This document shows positions 8,665 through 18,041 of a stretch of DNA of 59,736 nucleotides, one piece after another. The DNA is from Rummeliibacillus sp. POC4. Lineage in GTDB: Bacteria > Bacillota > Bacilli > Bacillales_A > Planococcaceae. Each line of letters starts with the position of its first letter. Position 1 is the stretch's first letter. The notes under the pieces are model-generated. The model searched no databases and was not told where the DNA came from. It saw only the letters and a program-made list of their open reading frames with translations. The stretch spans positions 1-59,736 of the forward strand of contig NZ_QWUA01000023.1 of assembly GCF_003576525.1 (NCBI RefSeq). The letters run 5' to 3'. The position numbers and the translations under genes were made by a program.

Positions 8665-9873
8665 CTATTTTTCTTTTTTCCATTCTTCTATCTCGTACTC
8701 TAGCGATACATCATCTGTATACTTGTTATAACGCTTTTTAAATAAGTAAAAGAAATGCGTTATAAATACTTTTAAGACTGCATAACCCGGAATACCTAAG
8801 ATTACCCCAGGGACACCAAAGATAGATCCAGCTGTTAATAGTACGAAAATTATAGTAATCGGATGAACATGAAGTGATTTCCCCATTATTTGTGGAGAAA
8901 TAAATTTACCTTCTACAAATTGTACGATTGTCCAAACTACTGCAAGTTTTAAAAGCATTAACGGTGCATTTACGATTGCTATAATTGCTGCAGGTGTAAT
9001 TGCTATAATTGGTCCTAAATATGGTACAACGCTTGTAACCATAGCAAGGAAACCTAAAACAACAGCGTAATCCAATCCAATGATTAAAAAACCTATCGTT
9101 ACCATAATGCCAATACAAAAAGCAACTAAAATTTGACCTTGAATGTAACTACTAATTTGATGGTCTGCTTGTTTTAAAACAAATGCAGTTCCTTCTCTCA
9201 TACGAGGTGGTAGAAGTTTCATTGCAAAATTCGGCAATTTTTCTCCATCTTTTAAAAGATAAAATAATATAAACGGTACAGTAACTAAAGCAATTACGAT
9301 ACCTGTTAAAGTAGATATAAATCCAGTTATTCCGGTTGCAATACCTGTTCCTAATTCTTTCGCGCCATCTTTAACCGTATCATTTAACTGATTTGAAATA
9401 TTATTTAATACTTCATTTAGATTAAAATTATACTTTGCCAAAGTATCATTCAGTTTAGAACTCTCTAAAAAATCTTGAATAGAGTGAACTACTTGCATAA
9501 AGTAAATCGGAAATTCCTGAATTAAATTCATAAATTGCTCTTTTAAAAAGGGAAATATTAGTGTCACAAACAATGAAATAATACTAATCCCCGCAACATA
9601 GATTATTAGTATCGACCATATTTTTGGAATTTTCCATTTCATCAATAGATTTAATACAGGTCTTAATAAGTAATACAAAATTAAAGCTAGTATAACTGGT
9701 AAAACAACTGTTCTTAAAAAAACAACAATAGGATAAAAGATAAAGGAAATTTTTTCATAGATAAAAATAATACATCCGACTAACAATAATGTAACTAACC
9801 CAAACAACAAATTTTTGCCACCCAGAAACTGGATAAACCTTGTTTTAAAAAACGAACTTTTTTCTGGTTGCAA
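8665..9873 (-). CDS. AI-2E family transporter (UPF0118 permease)
   Basis: A 402-aa polytopic protein with hydrophobic segments near residues 20-75, 90-115 and 195-360, and the family stretch VVPYLGPIIAITPAAIIAI. AI-2E/UPF0118 proteins include exporters and Na+/H+ antiporters; function cannot be assigned more closely. The TTG at 9873 (MQPEKSS...) is preferred, with GAGGGGGA six bases upstream; a longer in-frame extension begins before the ribosome site. Downstream of, and codirectional with, the LCP-family gene. Confidence 0.82.
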   Translation of the reverse strand: MQPEKSSFFKTRFIQFLGGKNLLFGLVTLLLVGCIIFIYEKISFIFYPIVVFLRTVVLPVILALILYYLLRPVLNLLMKWKIPKIWSILIIYVAGISIISLFVTLIFPFLKEQFMNLIQEFPIYFMQVVHSIQDFLESSKLNDTLAKYNFNLNEVLNNISNQLNDTVKDGAKELGTGIATGITGFISTLTGIVIALVTVPFILFYLLKDGEKLPNFAMKLLPPRMREGTAFVLKQADHQISSYIQGQILVAFCIGIMVTIGFLIIGLDYAVVLGFLAMVTSVVPYLGPIIAITPAAIIAIVNAPLMLLKLAVVWTIVQFVEGKFISPQIMGKSLHVHPITIIFVLLTAGSIFGVPGVILGIPGYAVLKVFITHFFYLFKKRYNKYTDDVSLEYEIEEWKKEK

Positions 9874-9941
9874 TGAATTTCCCCCTCTTATACACACAAA
9901 ATCTTCTCTGTCTATCTAACTATTTCCATTATACTCTTTTG

Positions 9942-10886
9942 TTACTGATTGGAACCAAGAAATTTATCTAATGCTTGTTGATTTTTTTCAACATTAATAT
10001 CAAGTACAGACCCTGCTTGTGGGTAAAATCCATAATCATAGCTATGCTCAACAGGAATCGTTAATCTTTGTATGTTAGGACTTCCTCCTTTGATAATTGA
10101 AAACATATAGCCTAATTCTTGACTGTCTGTCATATCTGATTGTACATATCCTTGAACTGCACCTAACAGTTTCGGGTAATTTTTATAATTCTTTGGAGAA
10201 AGAGCTTCTTTTTTTAGGGCTTCTAATGCTTTTTGTTGACGATCAACTCGTCCAAAGTCCCCTAGATTGTCATGACGGAAACGTGCAAATCCTAACAATT
10301 CTTTCCCGTTAAGTCTTTGTTCACCTTTTTTAAGGCTAACCCCTATATTTTCGGACATATCATGATCTACGTATACTTTAACTCCGTTTGGAGCAACGAT
10401 ATCCACTAACTTTTCAAAACTTTTAAAGTCAATCAAAGCATAGTGATTGATTTCAACATCAAATGTATTTTTTAATGTATCCTTTAATAGTTGAACTCCA
10501 CCTAAATAATAGGCTGTATTTAACTTATACGATTGGTAACCAGGTATATTTGCATAAATATCTCGCATGAAGGACACCATCTTGACATCGTTTGTATCTT
10601 TGTTCCAAGAAACTAATATCATAGAGTCTGTGCGTGATCTTACTTCACCTCGGGAATCTACACCTAATAGAAGTATATTTTCAATATTCGACTTTGTTTG
10701 TGCATCTCCTTTAAATTGTTCTACCTTTTTTGTAGCATTTGATGCAAGTTTTTGTCCTTCTTTATATTGGTTATATGAATAAACTCCAGCTATAATAGCC
10801 AGCAGTATAAATATAGTTAAAAAAGCACGACCTTTTCTTAACTTTCTTTTTTTCTTACGGACATGTGTATGACGTTTTTCGTCCAT
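9942..10886 (-). CDS. LytR-CpsA-Psr (LCP) family cell-envelope ligase
   Basis: A 314-aa protein with a short, very basic cytoplasmic N terminus, one membrane anchor (residues about 20-38) and an extracellular LCP domain. Conserved motifs: LLLGVDSRGEVRSRTDSMIL, FMRDIYANIPG and GFARFRHDNLGDFGRVDRQ, containing the pyrophosphate-binding Arg/Asp residues. LCP enzymes attach wall teichoic acid or other anionic polymers to peptidoglycan from lipid carriers. ATG at 10886 is chosen because AAAGGAG is eight bases upstream; an earlier GTG overlaps it. Divergent from msrA. Confidence 0.88.
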   Translation of the reverse strand: MDEKRHTHVRKKKRKLRKGRAFLTIFILLAIIAGVYSYNQYKEGQKLASNATKKVEQFKGDAQTKSNIENILLLGVDSRGEVRSRTDSMILVSWNKDTNDVKMVSFMRDIYANIPGYQSYKLNTAYYLGGVQLLKDTLKNTFDVEINHYALIDFKSFEKLVDIVAPNGVKVYVDHDMSENIGVSLKKGEQRLNGKELLGFARFRHDNLGDFGRVDRQQKALEALKKEALSPKNYKNYPKLLGAVQGYVQSDMTDSQELGYMFSIIKGGSPNIQRLTIPVEHSYDYGFYPQAGSVLDINVEKNQQALDKFLGSNQ

Positions 10887-11005
10887 ATGACTTTCTCCTT
10901 TCACTACTTCTTTTTTTAAAAGAAGTTATCGTGTACACTACATATTAGTAGTAGAAACTATTCTACGCAAGTAAAATGACCAAAAAATACTTAGGAGGTC
11001 AAAAT

Positions 11006-11536
11006 ATGACAGAAACAACTCTTTCAACTGCTACTTTTGCTGGCGGATGCTTTTGGTGTATGGTAAAACCATTTGTTGAATGGGATGGTATACACAGTGT
11101 CACTTCAGGTTATATGGGGGGACATTTAGAAAACCCTACATATGAAGATGTAAAAAAAGGCACTACTGGTCATGTAGAGGTTGTCCAAATAATTTTCGAT
11201 GAAGCCATATTTCCATATGAAAAATTACTAGAATTATTTTGGCAACAAATTGACCCTACTGACGATGCTGGGCAATTCCAAGATCGCGGAAGCAACTATC
11301 GAACTGCAATTTTCTACCATTCAGATAAACAAAAGATGGTTGCAGAAAAATCTAAACAAGACTTAGCCAATAGCGGTCGTTTTAAAAAACCGATTGTTAC
11401 AGAGATAAAAGCTGCAACAACTTTTTACCCAGCAGAAGATTACCATCAAGATTTTTATAAAAAGAATCCAGAACATTATAAACAGGATCGAGCTGCATCT
11501 GGTAGAGATAAGTTCATCCAAGAAAATTGGAAGTAA
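11006..11536 (+). CDS. msrA: Peptide-methionine (S)-S-oxide reductase
   Basis: A 176-aa single-domain MsrA that reduces methionine-S-sulfoxide in proteins. The catalytic motif GGCFWCM (Cys15, Cys18) starts the fold; [38 protein letters not shown] and [15 protein letters not shown] follow. Start ATG 11006 has a strong TTAGGAGG six bases before it, excluding an upstream in-frame ATG. No MsrB domain is fused and no msrB gene is adjacent. Confidence 0.95.
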   Translation: MTETTLSTATFAGGCFWCMVKPFVEWDGIHSVTSGYMGGHLENPTYEDVKKGTTGHVEVVQIIFDEAIFPYEKLLELFWQQIDPTDDAGQFQDRGSNYRTAIFYHSDKQKMVAEKSKQDLANSGRFKKPIVTEIKAATTFYPAEDYHQDFYKKNPEHYKQDRAASGRDKFIQENWK

Positions 11537-11605
11537 AATCTCCTATCCAATTGCATAGCACAAATTTATTGACGTTTTTCGCATTCAAAGGATGCATATA
11601 CATTG

Positions 11606-11652
11606 AAAAAGGCTGTATCGTAAGCTTTATACTTATGAGGCAGCCTCTTTTT
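11606..11652 (+). terminator. Terminator after msrA
   Basis: AAAAAGGCTG ... CAGCCTCTTTTT inverted repeat with an internal hairpin. Confidence 0.75.
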
Positions 11653-11761
11653 GTATTTTTCCTCATAAAATCTATTAATTATTCATTTTTCTTATAAAAC
11701 TACTTGTTATTCTTTCTTAACATGAAATAATAAGAGAAGAAAACTGAAAGAGGTGAAATTA

Positions 11762-12667
11762 TTGGACTTATTTTTAATCATTTTACCTGTATTAATCGTT
11801 TTTTTAATCGGTTATATCGGACAAAAGCTCATCAATTTTGATATTAGAACGATTTCAAAAGTATCTTTGTATTTAATGTCTCCATTTTTAGCATTTCGAA
11901 CATTTTATACAACTGCACTGACAATGGATTATTTATACATATGTTTGTTTGCTTCCCTTTTGATTTTATTTTTATTTATCATTACATGGATTTGGGCTCG
12001 TTTTTTAAAAGCAGAACGTTCTGAAGTATCAGCTATGATGCTAGGTGCAGTCTTTATGAATAGTGGAAATTATGGGGCTCCCGTTGTATTATTTGCTCTT
12101 GGTTCACCAGGCTTTCATGTAGCGGTTATCATCATGGTATTGCATTCATTGTTCATGAATTCGCTTGGTATTTTCTTTGCTGCTATCGGTGGGAAAGGAA
12201 AAGCCACTGTCAGACAAGCACTTAAAAACGTTTTTCAAATGCCCGTTTTATATGCATCTATTTTCGGTATAGTACTCCAACTTATTCAAGTACATGTTCC
12301 TGAAGCAATTATGAATGGCGTTGATTTGGTCGCAGATGCCTCAATCCCACTTGTCATGCTTGTATTAGGAATGCAACTTGCAGCAATTTCTAAAACTCGA
12401 GTTCAATATCGTTTTGTAACATCTGTTAGTTTTATTCGAATTATTATTTCGCCGCTAGTTGCTACCGCAATCCTATGGTTCATGCCGCTTAGTGATTTGA
12501 TAAAATCTGTCCTAATTATTCAAGCTGCTATGCCTGCAGCCGCAAATACGACGATGTTGGCTTTACAATTTGATACAGAGCCAGATTTAGTATCGTTCAC
12601 TACATTTGTAACAACTATTATTAGTATTTTTAGTATCCCTATTGTGCTACATTTTCTTGGTATATAG
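11762..12667 (+). CDS. AEC family transporter (auxin efflux carrier-like permease)
   Basis: A 301-aa membrane protein with about ten hydrophobic segments, typical of AEC proteins in length. MNSGNYGAPVVLFALG near residue 100 and the repeat-like VMLVLGMQLA near 200 are family landmarks; malate or other organic-acid transport is known for some members. Start TTG 11762 has AGAGGTG six bases upstream; the in-frame GTG at 11753 lies within that site. Monocistronic. Confidence 0.85.
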   Translation: MDLFLIILPVLIVFLIGYIGQKLINFDIRTISKVSLYLMSPFLAFRTFYTTALTMDYLYICLFASLLILFLFIITWIWARFLKAERSEVSAMMLGAVFMNSGNYGAPVVLFALGSPGFHVAVIIMVLHSLFMNSLGIFFAAIGGKGKATVRQALKNVFQMPVLYASIFGIVLQLIQVHVPEAIMNGVDLVADASIPLVMLVLGMQLAAISKTRVQYRFVTSVSFIRIIISPLVATAILWFMPLSDLIKSVLIIQAAMPAAANTTMLALQFDTEPDLVSFTTFVTTIISIFSIPIVLHFLGI

Positions 12668-12762
12668 CCAATATTTTATCAATTGTAAATTCTGCTTTTA
12701 AAGCAAGCTATAATTTATGAACTTTTCGTTATAAATAATATTTTAGAATTGAGGTCTTACAT

Positions 12763-13662
12763 ATGAATAGAATTCCTCCAGTTGTGTTACTTATAATAGC
12801 AACGATATTATGGGGTGGTAATTTCGTAATTGGGAGAGCGGTTGCTAATGATTTACCTCCATTTATATTAGCCTTTTTTAGATGGTGTGTAGCTTTAATC
12901 GTCTTTCTACCCATTATTTATACTGCACTAAAACGAGAATGGCCACAAATCAAAAAGCATTGGGCAATTGTTTTAGTTCTAGGGTTTACCGGAGTTGCGA
13001 GTTTCAATACACTTGTATATATTGCATTACACTATACAACATCGATCAATGCATCTCTTATGAACATGCTTACACCTGTAATTATTTATATACTGTCCTT
13101 TTTCTTTCTCAAGGAAAAATTAAATCGCAACCAAATAATTGGTACTGTTATATCTTTTATTGGTGTAATAACAATTATCTCAAATGGGTCTATAAAAGCT
13201 CTACAACACTTTTCGTTTAATAAAGGCGATTTGATCGTTATTATCGCTGTTATTTTATGGAGCGTATATTCACTATTAGTGAAACAATATGCTAAGGAGT
13301 TACCTGGTCACACTACATTTTTTGTCTCAATTGCAGTCGGCATTATTATGCTACTACCCTTTTATATTTTTGAAACTTTTACGACTTCAATGGTGATTCA
13401 TTGGTCTGCTACCTCTATCTTTGCGATTTTATATACAGGTATATTAGCATCTATTGTAGCTTTTATTGCCTGGAATACAGGGGTTGTTAAATTAGGAGCC
13501 AATCGTGCTGGCATATATCTTAATTTTATCCCTGTTTTTGCTTCCATTTTCGCTGTCATCTTTATAGGTGAAAAACTTATTCTTTCTCAGGTTATTGGTG
13601 GTCTTCTAGTCGTTACTGGAGTTTTCTGGACAGGTCGTAAAATAACTACTGAAAATAATTAA
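12763..13662 (+). CDS. EamA/DMT family transporter
   Basis: A 299-aa protein with ten predicted transmembrane segments in two EamA halves (ATILWGGNFVIGRAV near the N terminus; AVILWSVYSLLVKQYA in the second half). Drug/metabolite transporters usually export amino acids or metabolites; substrate unknown. ATG start with TTGAGG upstream. Closed downstream by a GGGGCTGGGACA repeat unit. One of three DMT-type genes in the window. Confidence 0.85.
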   Translation: MNRIPPVVLLIIATILWGGNFVIGRAVANDLPPFILAFFRWCVALIVFLPIIYTALKREWPQIKKHWAIVLVLGFTGVASFNTLVYIALHYTTSINASLMNMLTPVIIYILSFFFLKEKLNRNQIIGTVISFIGVITIISNGSIKALQHFSFNKGDLIVIIAVILWSVYSLLVKQYAKELPGHTTFFVSIAVGIIMLLPFYIFETFTTSMVIHWSATSIFAILYTGILASIVAFIAWNTGVVKLGANRAGIYLNFIPVFASIFAVIFIGEKLILSQVIGGLLVVTGVFWTGRKITTENN

Positions 13663-13671
13663 TCCTTTAAG

Positions 13672-14095
13672 GGGCTGGGACAAAAGAGTTTTAGCCAATG
13701 AAAAATCCGAACAATAATGTGGAATTCTATTTAAAATTTCACATTTGTTCGGATTTTCTTTTAATTCATATCTATTAAAGCCCTTAATCAGGATTTTGTA
13801 CAAAGGTACGAACTTTGAATATATATTTCTTCAGTATATTTAGTTTTGTGTTCCGTTCCGGACGGCGCTTTCCGCGGGCTTGGCTTCAATCTCCTCGTCA
13901 CTACGTTCCTGCGGGGCTTTCAGCTCAAGCTATTCCCGCAGGAGTCGCCATCCTACACTCCACACACCATTCTATATGATGGTCATCAACAAAGAATCGT
14001 ATTTTCTCAAAGAAAGACGATTGATGAAATTGATTCTATAAATTCAATTGTTCGGATTTGGAAAGCACTAATTTCGTTCTGTCCCAGCCTCTTTT
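13672..14095. repeat. Nested intergenic repeat: GGGGCTGGGACA unit containing a GC-rich palindrome
   Basis: The outer ends are inverted: GGGGCTGGGACA (from 13672) and TGTCCCAGCCTC (ending about 14091). Inside lies a hairpin AAAATCCGAACA ... TGTTCGGATTTT (13703-13759), then a GC-rich palindromic block (13855-13965, with CCGCGGGCTTGG and CAAGCTATTCCCGC arms). A further hairpin is AATCGT...ACGATT (13997-14024). The 12-mer TTGTTCGGATTT occurs at 13745-13756 and again at 14048-14059, as if the GC-rich block were inserted into, or duplicated, the unit. Comparable GC-rich palindromes and GGCTGGGACA units are common between genes in Bacillales genomes. The open frame 13846-14106 is not a gene. Confidence 0.75.
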
Positions 14096-14262
14096 TCTAT
14101 GGATAAAATTCTAATATCTATTAAATAGGTATATTTCTTGGTAACTTCTGCATATAGTTACAATGCATAATTTAATATTAAAAAATGCAGTCTAATTTGT
14201 TACAAATATTACTTTACTCTGAAACATTCGTAATATATATTGTTACTAAGGAGGAATTATCC

Positions 14263-15096
14263 ATGAAACTCAAACCCGTTATCTCGTTATCAATACTTAC
14301 AGCTTTAGCTTTTGGAACTTTTTTAACTGTTCCTATGCCAAGTAAAGCTGTAACAAATTTAAATGTTACAAATATTACAAAAAGTACTAATAATCCTAAT
14401 TCTACATATAAAACAGCTTCACTTCATTCATTTAAATTAGTTCGCGCTCAACACGCAGTTAAAATATTTAGCAAAGCTTCAACCAAAAGTACCGTGCTAG
14501 ATTCGATCAAAAACAATCAGGGTGTAGTTGTATTAAGAAACTATTCAAATGGTTGGTCAAAAGTATCTTTACAATTTTCATCAGGTTATATTCAAACAAA
14601 TTACTTAACAAGTGTAAAAGCTAATATAAATACCCCTTATGCTATGAATATAAATAAGACCTATTCTTACTATATTCCTGGAAATACGGGCTCTGATTTT
14701 AAAACGTATTATAAAGCAAAATATCAAACTGTATATAAACCAAATAAAACTTTAACTCATTTTTGGTTTTTAAACTCTGAACCAGATCCTTACGGAAAAA
14801 TGGAATACGAAACTTCCAAAGGTCTATACACGGGATATAAGGATATTGGAATTGCAACATTAGCTGTAAAATATCCTGTAAAACTCAATAAAACTTGGAA
14901 AGGACTAAATGGGCAAACCCTAAAAATTATATCTACTAAAAAAACAGTAAAAACCAAATCAGGTATTTATAAGAATGTAGTTATTGTGAAAGAAGGTAAA
15001 GGCAAAAACTATTCTTACTATGCTCCACATATAGGATTGATTAAACAAGAATTAAATGGTAGAACGTTTTCTGAACTAGCTTCTATCGATCAATAA
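14263..15096 (+). CDS. Secreted protein with SH3-like domain (unknown function)
   Basis: A 277-aa exported protein. The signal peptide is clear: MKLKPV, a hydrophobic core, then VPMPSKA as probable cleavage site. Residues about 50-115 resemble a bacterial SH3b domain (paired beta motifs VKIFSKASTKSTVLDSI and GWSKVSLQFSSGYIQTNYL). The C-terminal ~160 residues are rich in Lys/Tyr/Thr and unassigned. Likely cell-wall associated or extracellular. ATG 14263 has AAGGAGG seven bases upstream. Very AT-rich, flanked by repeats and an IS110 element. Confidence 0.7.
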   Translation: MKLKPVISLSILTALAFGTFLTVPMPSKAVTNLNVTNITKSTNNPNSTYKTASLHSFKLVRAQHAVKIFSKASTKSTVLDSIKNNQGVVVLRNYSNGWSKVSLQFSSGYIQTNYLTSVKANINTPYAMNINKTYSYYIPGNTGSDFKTYYKAKYQTVYKPNKTLTHFWFLNSEPDPYGKMEYETSKGLYTGYKDIGIATLAVKYPVKLNKTWKGLNGQTLKIISTKKTVKTKSGIYKNVVIVKEGKGKNYSYYAPHIGLIKQELNGRTFSELASIDQ

Positions 15097-15172
15097 CTAA
15101 ACATCAAAAGCTTCCAAAACTCATCTTTAAAAATATAACCGTTATTAATGCTACTGCTGTTTAGAAAGAAAT

Positions 15173-15198
15173 TGACCAATAAATTATTGGTCTTTTTC
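15173..15198 (+). terminator. Terminator of the SH3-like protein gene
   Basis: GACCAATAA / TTATTGGTC hairpin followed by TTTTT. Confidence 0.75.
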
Positions 15199-15340
15199 TG
15201 TGAAAATATATAATCCCTGCGGTATGTGAATATTCTTGATTAGTTATGGTAATCCTTTAATTGACCTAAAAAAGCCAATAAGAAAGCAGAGCTACCTGTT
15301 GTGAGGTAACTTTGTATAAATCTTTTTGGTTTTGGTTACA

Positions 15341-16480
15341 CTAGGCAATTAGGGGTTCTTTATAAGGCTCCTTGTTTAATAACATGGAGTAAATAACCCG
15401 AAGCATTCGATGCGAGATCGCAACGAGTGCTTTTTTCTTGCCTCTTCGTGCAGCGAGTGACCAATATTTGGTTGCTAACCAACGATTACGACTTCTTGAA
15501 ACAGCCCATGCAGCCTCACACATGGCAGATTTAATATGAGGATTTCCTTTCACTGTCCTTGTACTTTTCCTTTTTCCTGCACTTTCATGATTGCCAGGTG
15601 AAACGCCTGCCCACGATGCAAGGTGTTGTGAAGTTGGAAATTGCCCCATATCTACGCCGATTTCTGCGATAATTACTGCTGCTGTGTCTTTTTTAATTCC
15701 TGGTATAGTTATTAATAACTGTACCTCTTCTTCATATTTTCGGAGAAGTTGATCGACACGTTCTTCGATTTCTGAAATCAACTTTTCTAAGTATTCTATG
15801 TGATGCCAAGATTGACGAATGAGAAAAATTTGATGTTCATTAATTGTTCCAAATAACGAATCCGTAATACGTTGTTTTTTGGAAACTAATTTACCGTGAA
15901 TATCTTTTTCAACATCGGCTTCATCTACATAACCTTGTTCGATTAATCGATTTAAAAGTCTTCTACCGGATACCCCAAATACATCTGAAATCACGGTACT
16001 TAGTTTGATATTGGAACTTTCTAATACTTTTTGAATTCGATTCTTTTCCGAAGTTAAATGCCCAATCCATTTCTTCCGAAGTCTTGTTAAATCTCTAAGT
16101 TCACGAATGTCTTGTGGTGGAACAAAACTTTTTTCAATTAAACCATGACGTAATAATTTAGCGATCCATTCGGCATCCGAAACATCTGTTTTTCTTCCAG
16201 GTACATTTTTAATTCGTTGAGCATTCGCTAACGTTATATCAAAGAAGTCTTCTAAAATGTTAAAAACAGGTTTCCAATACACGCCTGTACTCTCCATGGC
16301 AATGTGTGTAATCTCATGACTCTCCAACCATTTTAATAGTCGAAATAAATCTTTTGTCAGCGTAGGAAATGTTTCAGTTTCTGTGTACACATCGTTTTCT
16401 CGTTTTCCTTTTATCACACAAGCAACAATTGTTTCAGAATGTACATCTAGTCCAGCGCACTTCTCAATAAATACCTCCAA
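15341..16480 (-). CDS. IS110-family transposase (bridge-RNA-type recombinase)
   Basis: About 379 aa. N-terminal RuvC-like DEDD domain: Asp in CAGLDVHSE, Glu in AMESTGVYW and two Asp in GRKTDVSDAEWIAKL. A coiled-coil middle and a C-terminal Transposase_20 domain follow, with the predicted nucleophilic serine in GVSPGNHESAGKRKS. All catalytic residues are present and there is no frameshift, so it is probably functional. TTG start 16480 with AAGGAG eight bases upstream; an in-frame GTG overlaps the ribosome site. This family uses a structured RNA from its own end to pair donor and target DNA. Confidence 0.93.
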   Translation of the reverse strand: MEVFIEKCAGLDVHSETIVACVIKGKRENDVYTETETFPTLTKDLFRLLKWLESHEITHIAMESTGVYWKPVFNILEDFFDITLANAQRIKNVPGRKTDVSDAEWIAKLLRHGLIEKSFVPPQDIRELRDLTRLRKKWIGHLTSEKNRIQKVLESSNIKLSTVISDVFGVSGRRLLNRLIEQGYVDEADVEKDIHGKLVSKKQRITDSLFGTINEHQIFLIRQSWHHIEYLEKLISEIEERVDQLLRKYEEEVQLLITIPGIKKDTAAVIIAEIGVDMGQFPTSQHLASWAGVSPGNHESAGKRKSTRTVKGNPHIKSAMCEAAWAVSRSRNRWLATKYWSLAARRGKKKALVAISHRMLRVIYSMLLNKEPYKEPLIA

Positions 16481-16691
16481 TGAAATCACTCCTTAGTAAA
16501 AGATCACAAACAGTGAGTGAATTTGAAAATAAGCATTTTTCTGTACGTAGTCATCCTACTAACAAGTGGAGCTAACAAAGGGTTGAACACCAAATTCACT
16601 CAAACAGTTTTTATTACAGGGTCAAAGCCACCAAAAAAGCCCACGTTTAACATCCTGTTTGTGTCATTACCATTATGAACCGAAGGTAACT
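16481..16691 (-). ncRNA. Candidate IS110 bridge-RNA region
   Basis: The ~210 bp upstream of the transposase contains no ORF but has a perfect 12-bp stem TGAGTGAATTTG (minus strand 16602-16591) with CAAATTCACTCA (16525-16514), enclosing a ~65-nt loop, and an ACAGG/CCTGT stem further upstream. Position and size match the left-end RNA of IS110-group elements. The exact RNA ends and its target/donor guides were not derived. Confidence 0.5.
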
Positions 16692-16786
16692 ATTTTCATG
16701 CCAGGGTTGGGTGTAAAAAACTCATGAATGTTTTTTATTTACAACAAATTAGTTCGATACCACTGCGATTATTTTCTAAAAAATAA

Positions 16787-16795
16787 TGTTATAAT
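16787..16795 (+). promoter_or_regulatory. Extended -10 promoter element of the DHH phosphoesterase gene
   Basis: TGTTATAAT (TG-N-TATAAT) about 35 bp before the start codon; the -35 is weak. Confidence 0.6.
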
Positions 16796-16830
16796 GAATA
16801 CCTACGTTTCAATGAAAGGCGTTGACTTAC

Positions 16831-17892
16831 TTGGATTTCAAAAAATTGCCAAAAAAATTACAAAACTACGAAAATATTCACTTAATCACTCATACTGATT
16901 TAGACGGTGTTGGGCCATCTATCGTATTACGTGCATTCGGGATTACACATTCCCCCTACTATGTAGAAACACGGAAAGTAGATGAAGCAGTACAAACTCG
17001 TTTAAATGAGTTAAATGATCACGAATTATTAATCATTACTGACTTAAGCGTAAACGAAGAAACTGCGGAAATGATTGATAAAGTAAATAAAAAGCCAGAT
17101 GGTCGATTTGTAGTATTACTGGATCACCATGCATCAGCAGTTTCATTAAATAGCTATGAATGGGCTACTGTTCTACCGATAGTAAATGATATTAAAATGT
17201 CTGCAACAACTTTAATCTTCAAAGCGTTAAAAGATGCAGAGTATGAAATATCGCCTATTTTCCACTCAACAGAGGAAGAACTAGAGGAAATAGAAAAAAA
17301 TACTGAGTATACAACGATGGAAAAAGAAACTTTCTTCGATCGTTTAGCACATTTAGTAGAAGACATTCGACTATACGATACTTGGGATTGGAATGTCCTT
17401 TCTATTCAGGAAGCGACAGATTTAAATACTATTTTTTATGCTAGAAGAAGACATGATTTTATACATGCACGAATGGACTACCTTTTGAACGGTCAACTTT
17501 TTACAGCAGAAGATCTTGCATATCTCCAATTTTCTAAAGAAGAATTACGAAAGATTCTAAAGAAAAAATCAAAACAAATGATAATTGTTCCACAATATCA
17601 ACTTAAAGGTCATGACACCCCTATTAATATTGGTGTAGTAGAAACAGACTCATACTATAGCGAACTAGGAAATCATTTAGCTGAAAAATTTGAAGAAGAG
17701 ATTGATGCGGTATTTATCATCAGCTTAGTTAAAAACCGTGTTTCACTCCGTTCGATTGGAGATAAAGTCAATTTATCAGAAATTGCAAAGGCATACAATG
17801 GCGGCGGACATCCAAATGCATCTGGATGTGATTTATCTGAATTAGGTGCCGAATTTTTGCTGGCTGTACTTGAAGCTAGCAAGAATAGATAA
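16831..17892 (+). CDS. DHH-family phosphoesterase (NrnB-like oligoribonuclease)
   Basis: A 353-aa protein with DHH motif I THTDLDGVGPS, DLSV, motif III LDHHASA and the C-terminal DHHA1 motif GGGHPNASGC. Members with this layout (Bacillus NrnB/YngD-like) degrade short RNA oligonucleotides (nanoRNA) or pNpN dinucleotides with Mn2+. A highly acidic stretch, about residues 145-165, is an insertion between the two domains. TTG 16831 is favoured (GAAAGG upstream at workable spacing); an in-frame TTG three codons earlier is too close. Located next to the IS110 end. Confidence 0.82.
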   Translation: MDFKKLPKKLQNYENIHLITHTDLDGVGPSIVLRAFGITHSPYYVETRKVDEAVQTRLNELNDHELLIITDLSVNEETAEMIDKVNKKPDGRFVVLLDHHASAVSLNSYEWATVLPIVNDIKMSATTLIFKALKDAEYEISPIFHSTEEELEEIEKNTEYTTMEKETFFDRLAHLVEDIRLYDTWDWNVLSIQEATDLNTIFYARRRHDFIHARMDYLLNGQLFTAEDLAYLQFSKEELRKILKKKSKQMIIVPQYQLKGHDTPINIGVVETDSYYSELGNHLAEKFEEEIDAVFIISLVKNRVSLRSIGDKVNLSEIAKAYNGGGHPNASGCDLSELGAEFLLAVLEASKNR

Positions 17893-17944
17893 TTCATTAC
17901 ACTTTATGTAACCTTTAACAAAAAAGGCTTTTTAAAACTGTTTC

Positions 17945-17992
17945 AGACTATAGACAAATTCAAAATTTTGAGTTTGTCTATAGTCTTTTTTC
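17945..17992 (+). terminator. Terminator of the DHH phosphoesterase gene
   Basis: AGACTATAGACAAA ... TTTGTCTATAGTCT stem followed by a T run. Confidence 0.9.
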
Positions 17993-18041
17993 TATTTTAA
18001 TATAGTTTAGTTACAGGTTTAATTAGAAACTACTTCAATGA

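Larger units (their letters stand above)
15305..16691 (-). mobile_element. IS110-family insertion sequence (approximate limits)
   Basis: An intact IS110 transposase is flanked on both sides by non-coding sequence. The 8-mer AGGTAACT occurs outside each end (15304-15311 and 16684-16691), giving an element of about 1.38 kb, in the usual IS110 range. IS110 elements lack classic terminal inverted repeats and target duplications and recombine at a short core, so this shared core is a plausible but unproven boundary. The longer non-coding end lies upstream of the transposase, as in the IS110 group whose bridge RNA is encoded there. Confidence 0.6.

Noticed and set aside
13846-14106. Open frame of 86 codons on the plus strand
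   Set aside because: It lies entirely in the GC-rich palindromic repeat, has no ribosome site, and its composition follows the repeat.
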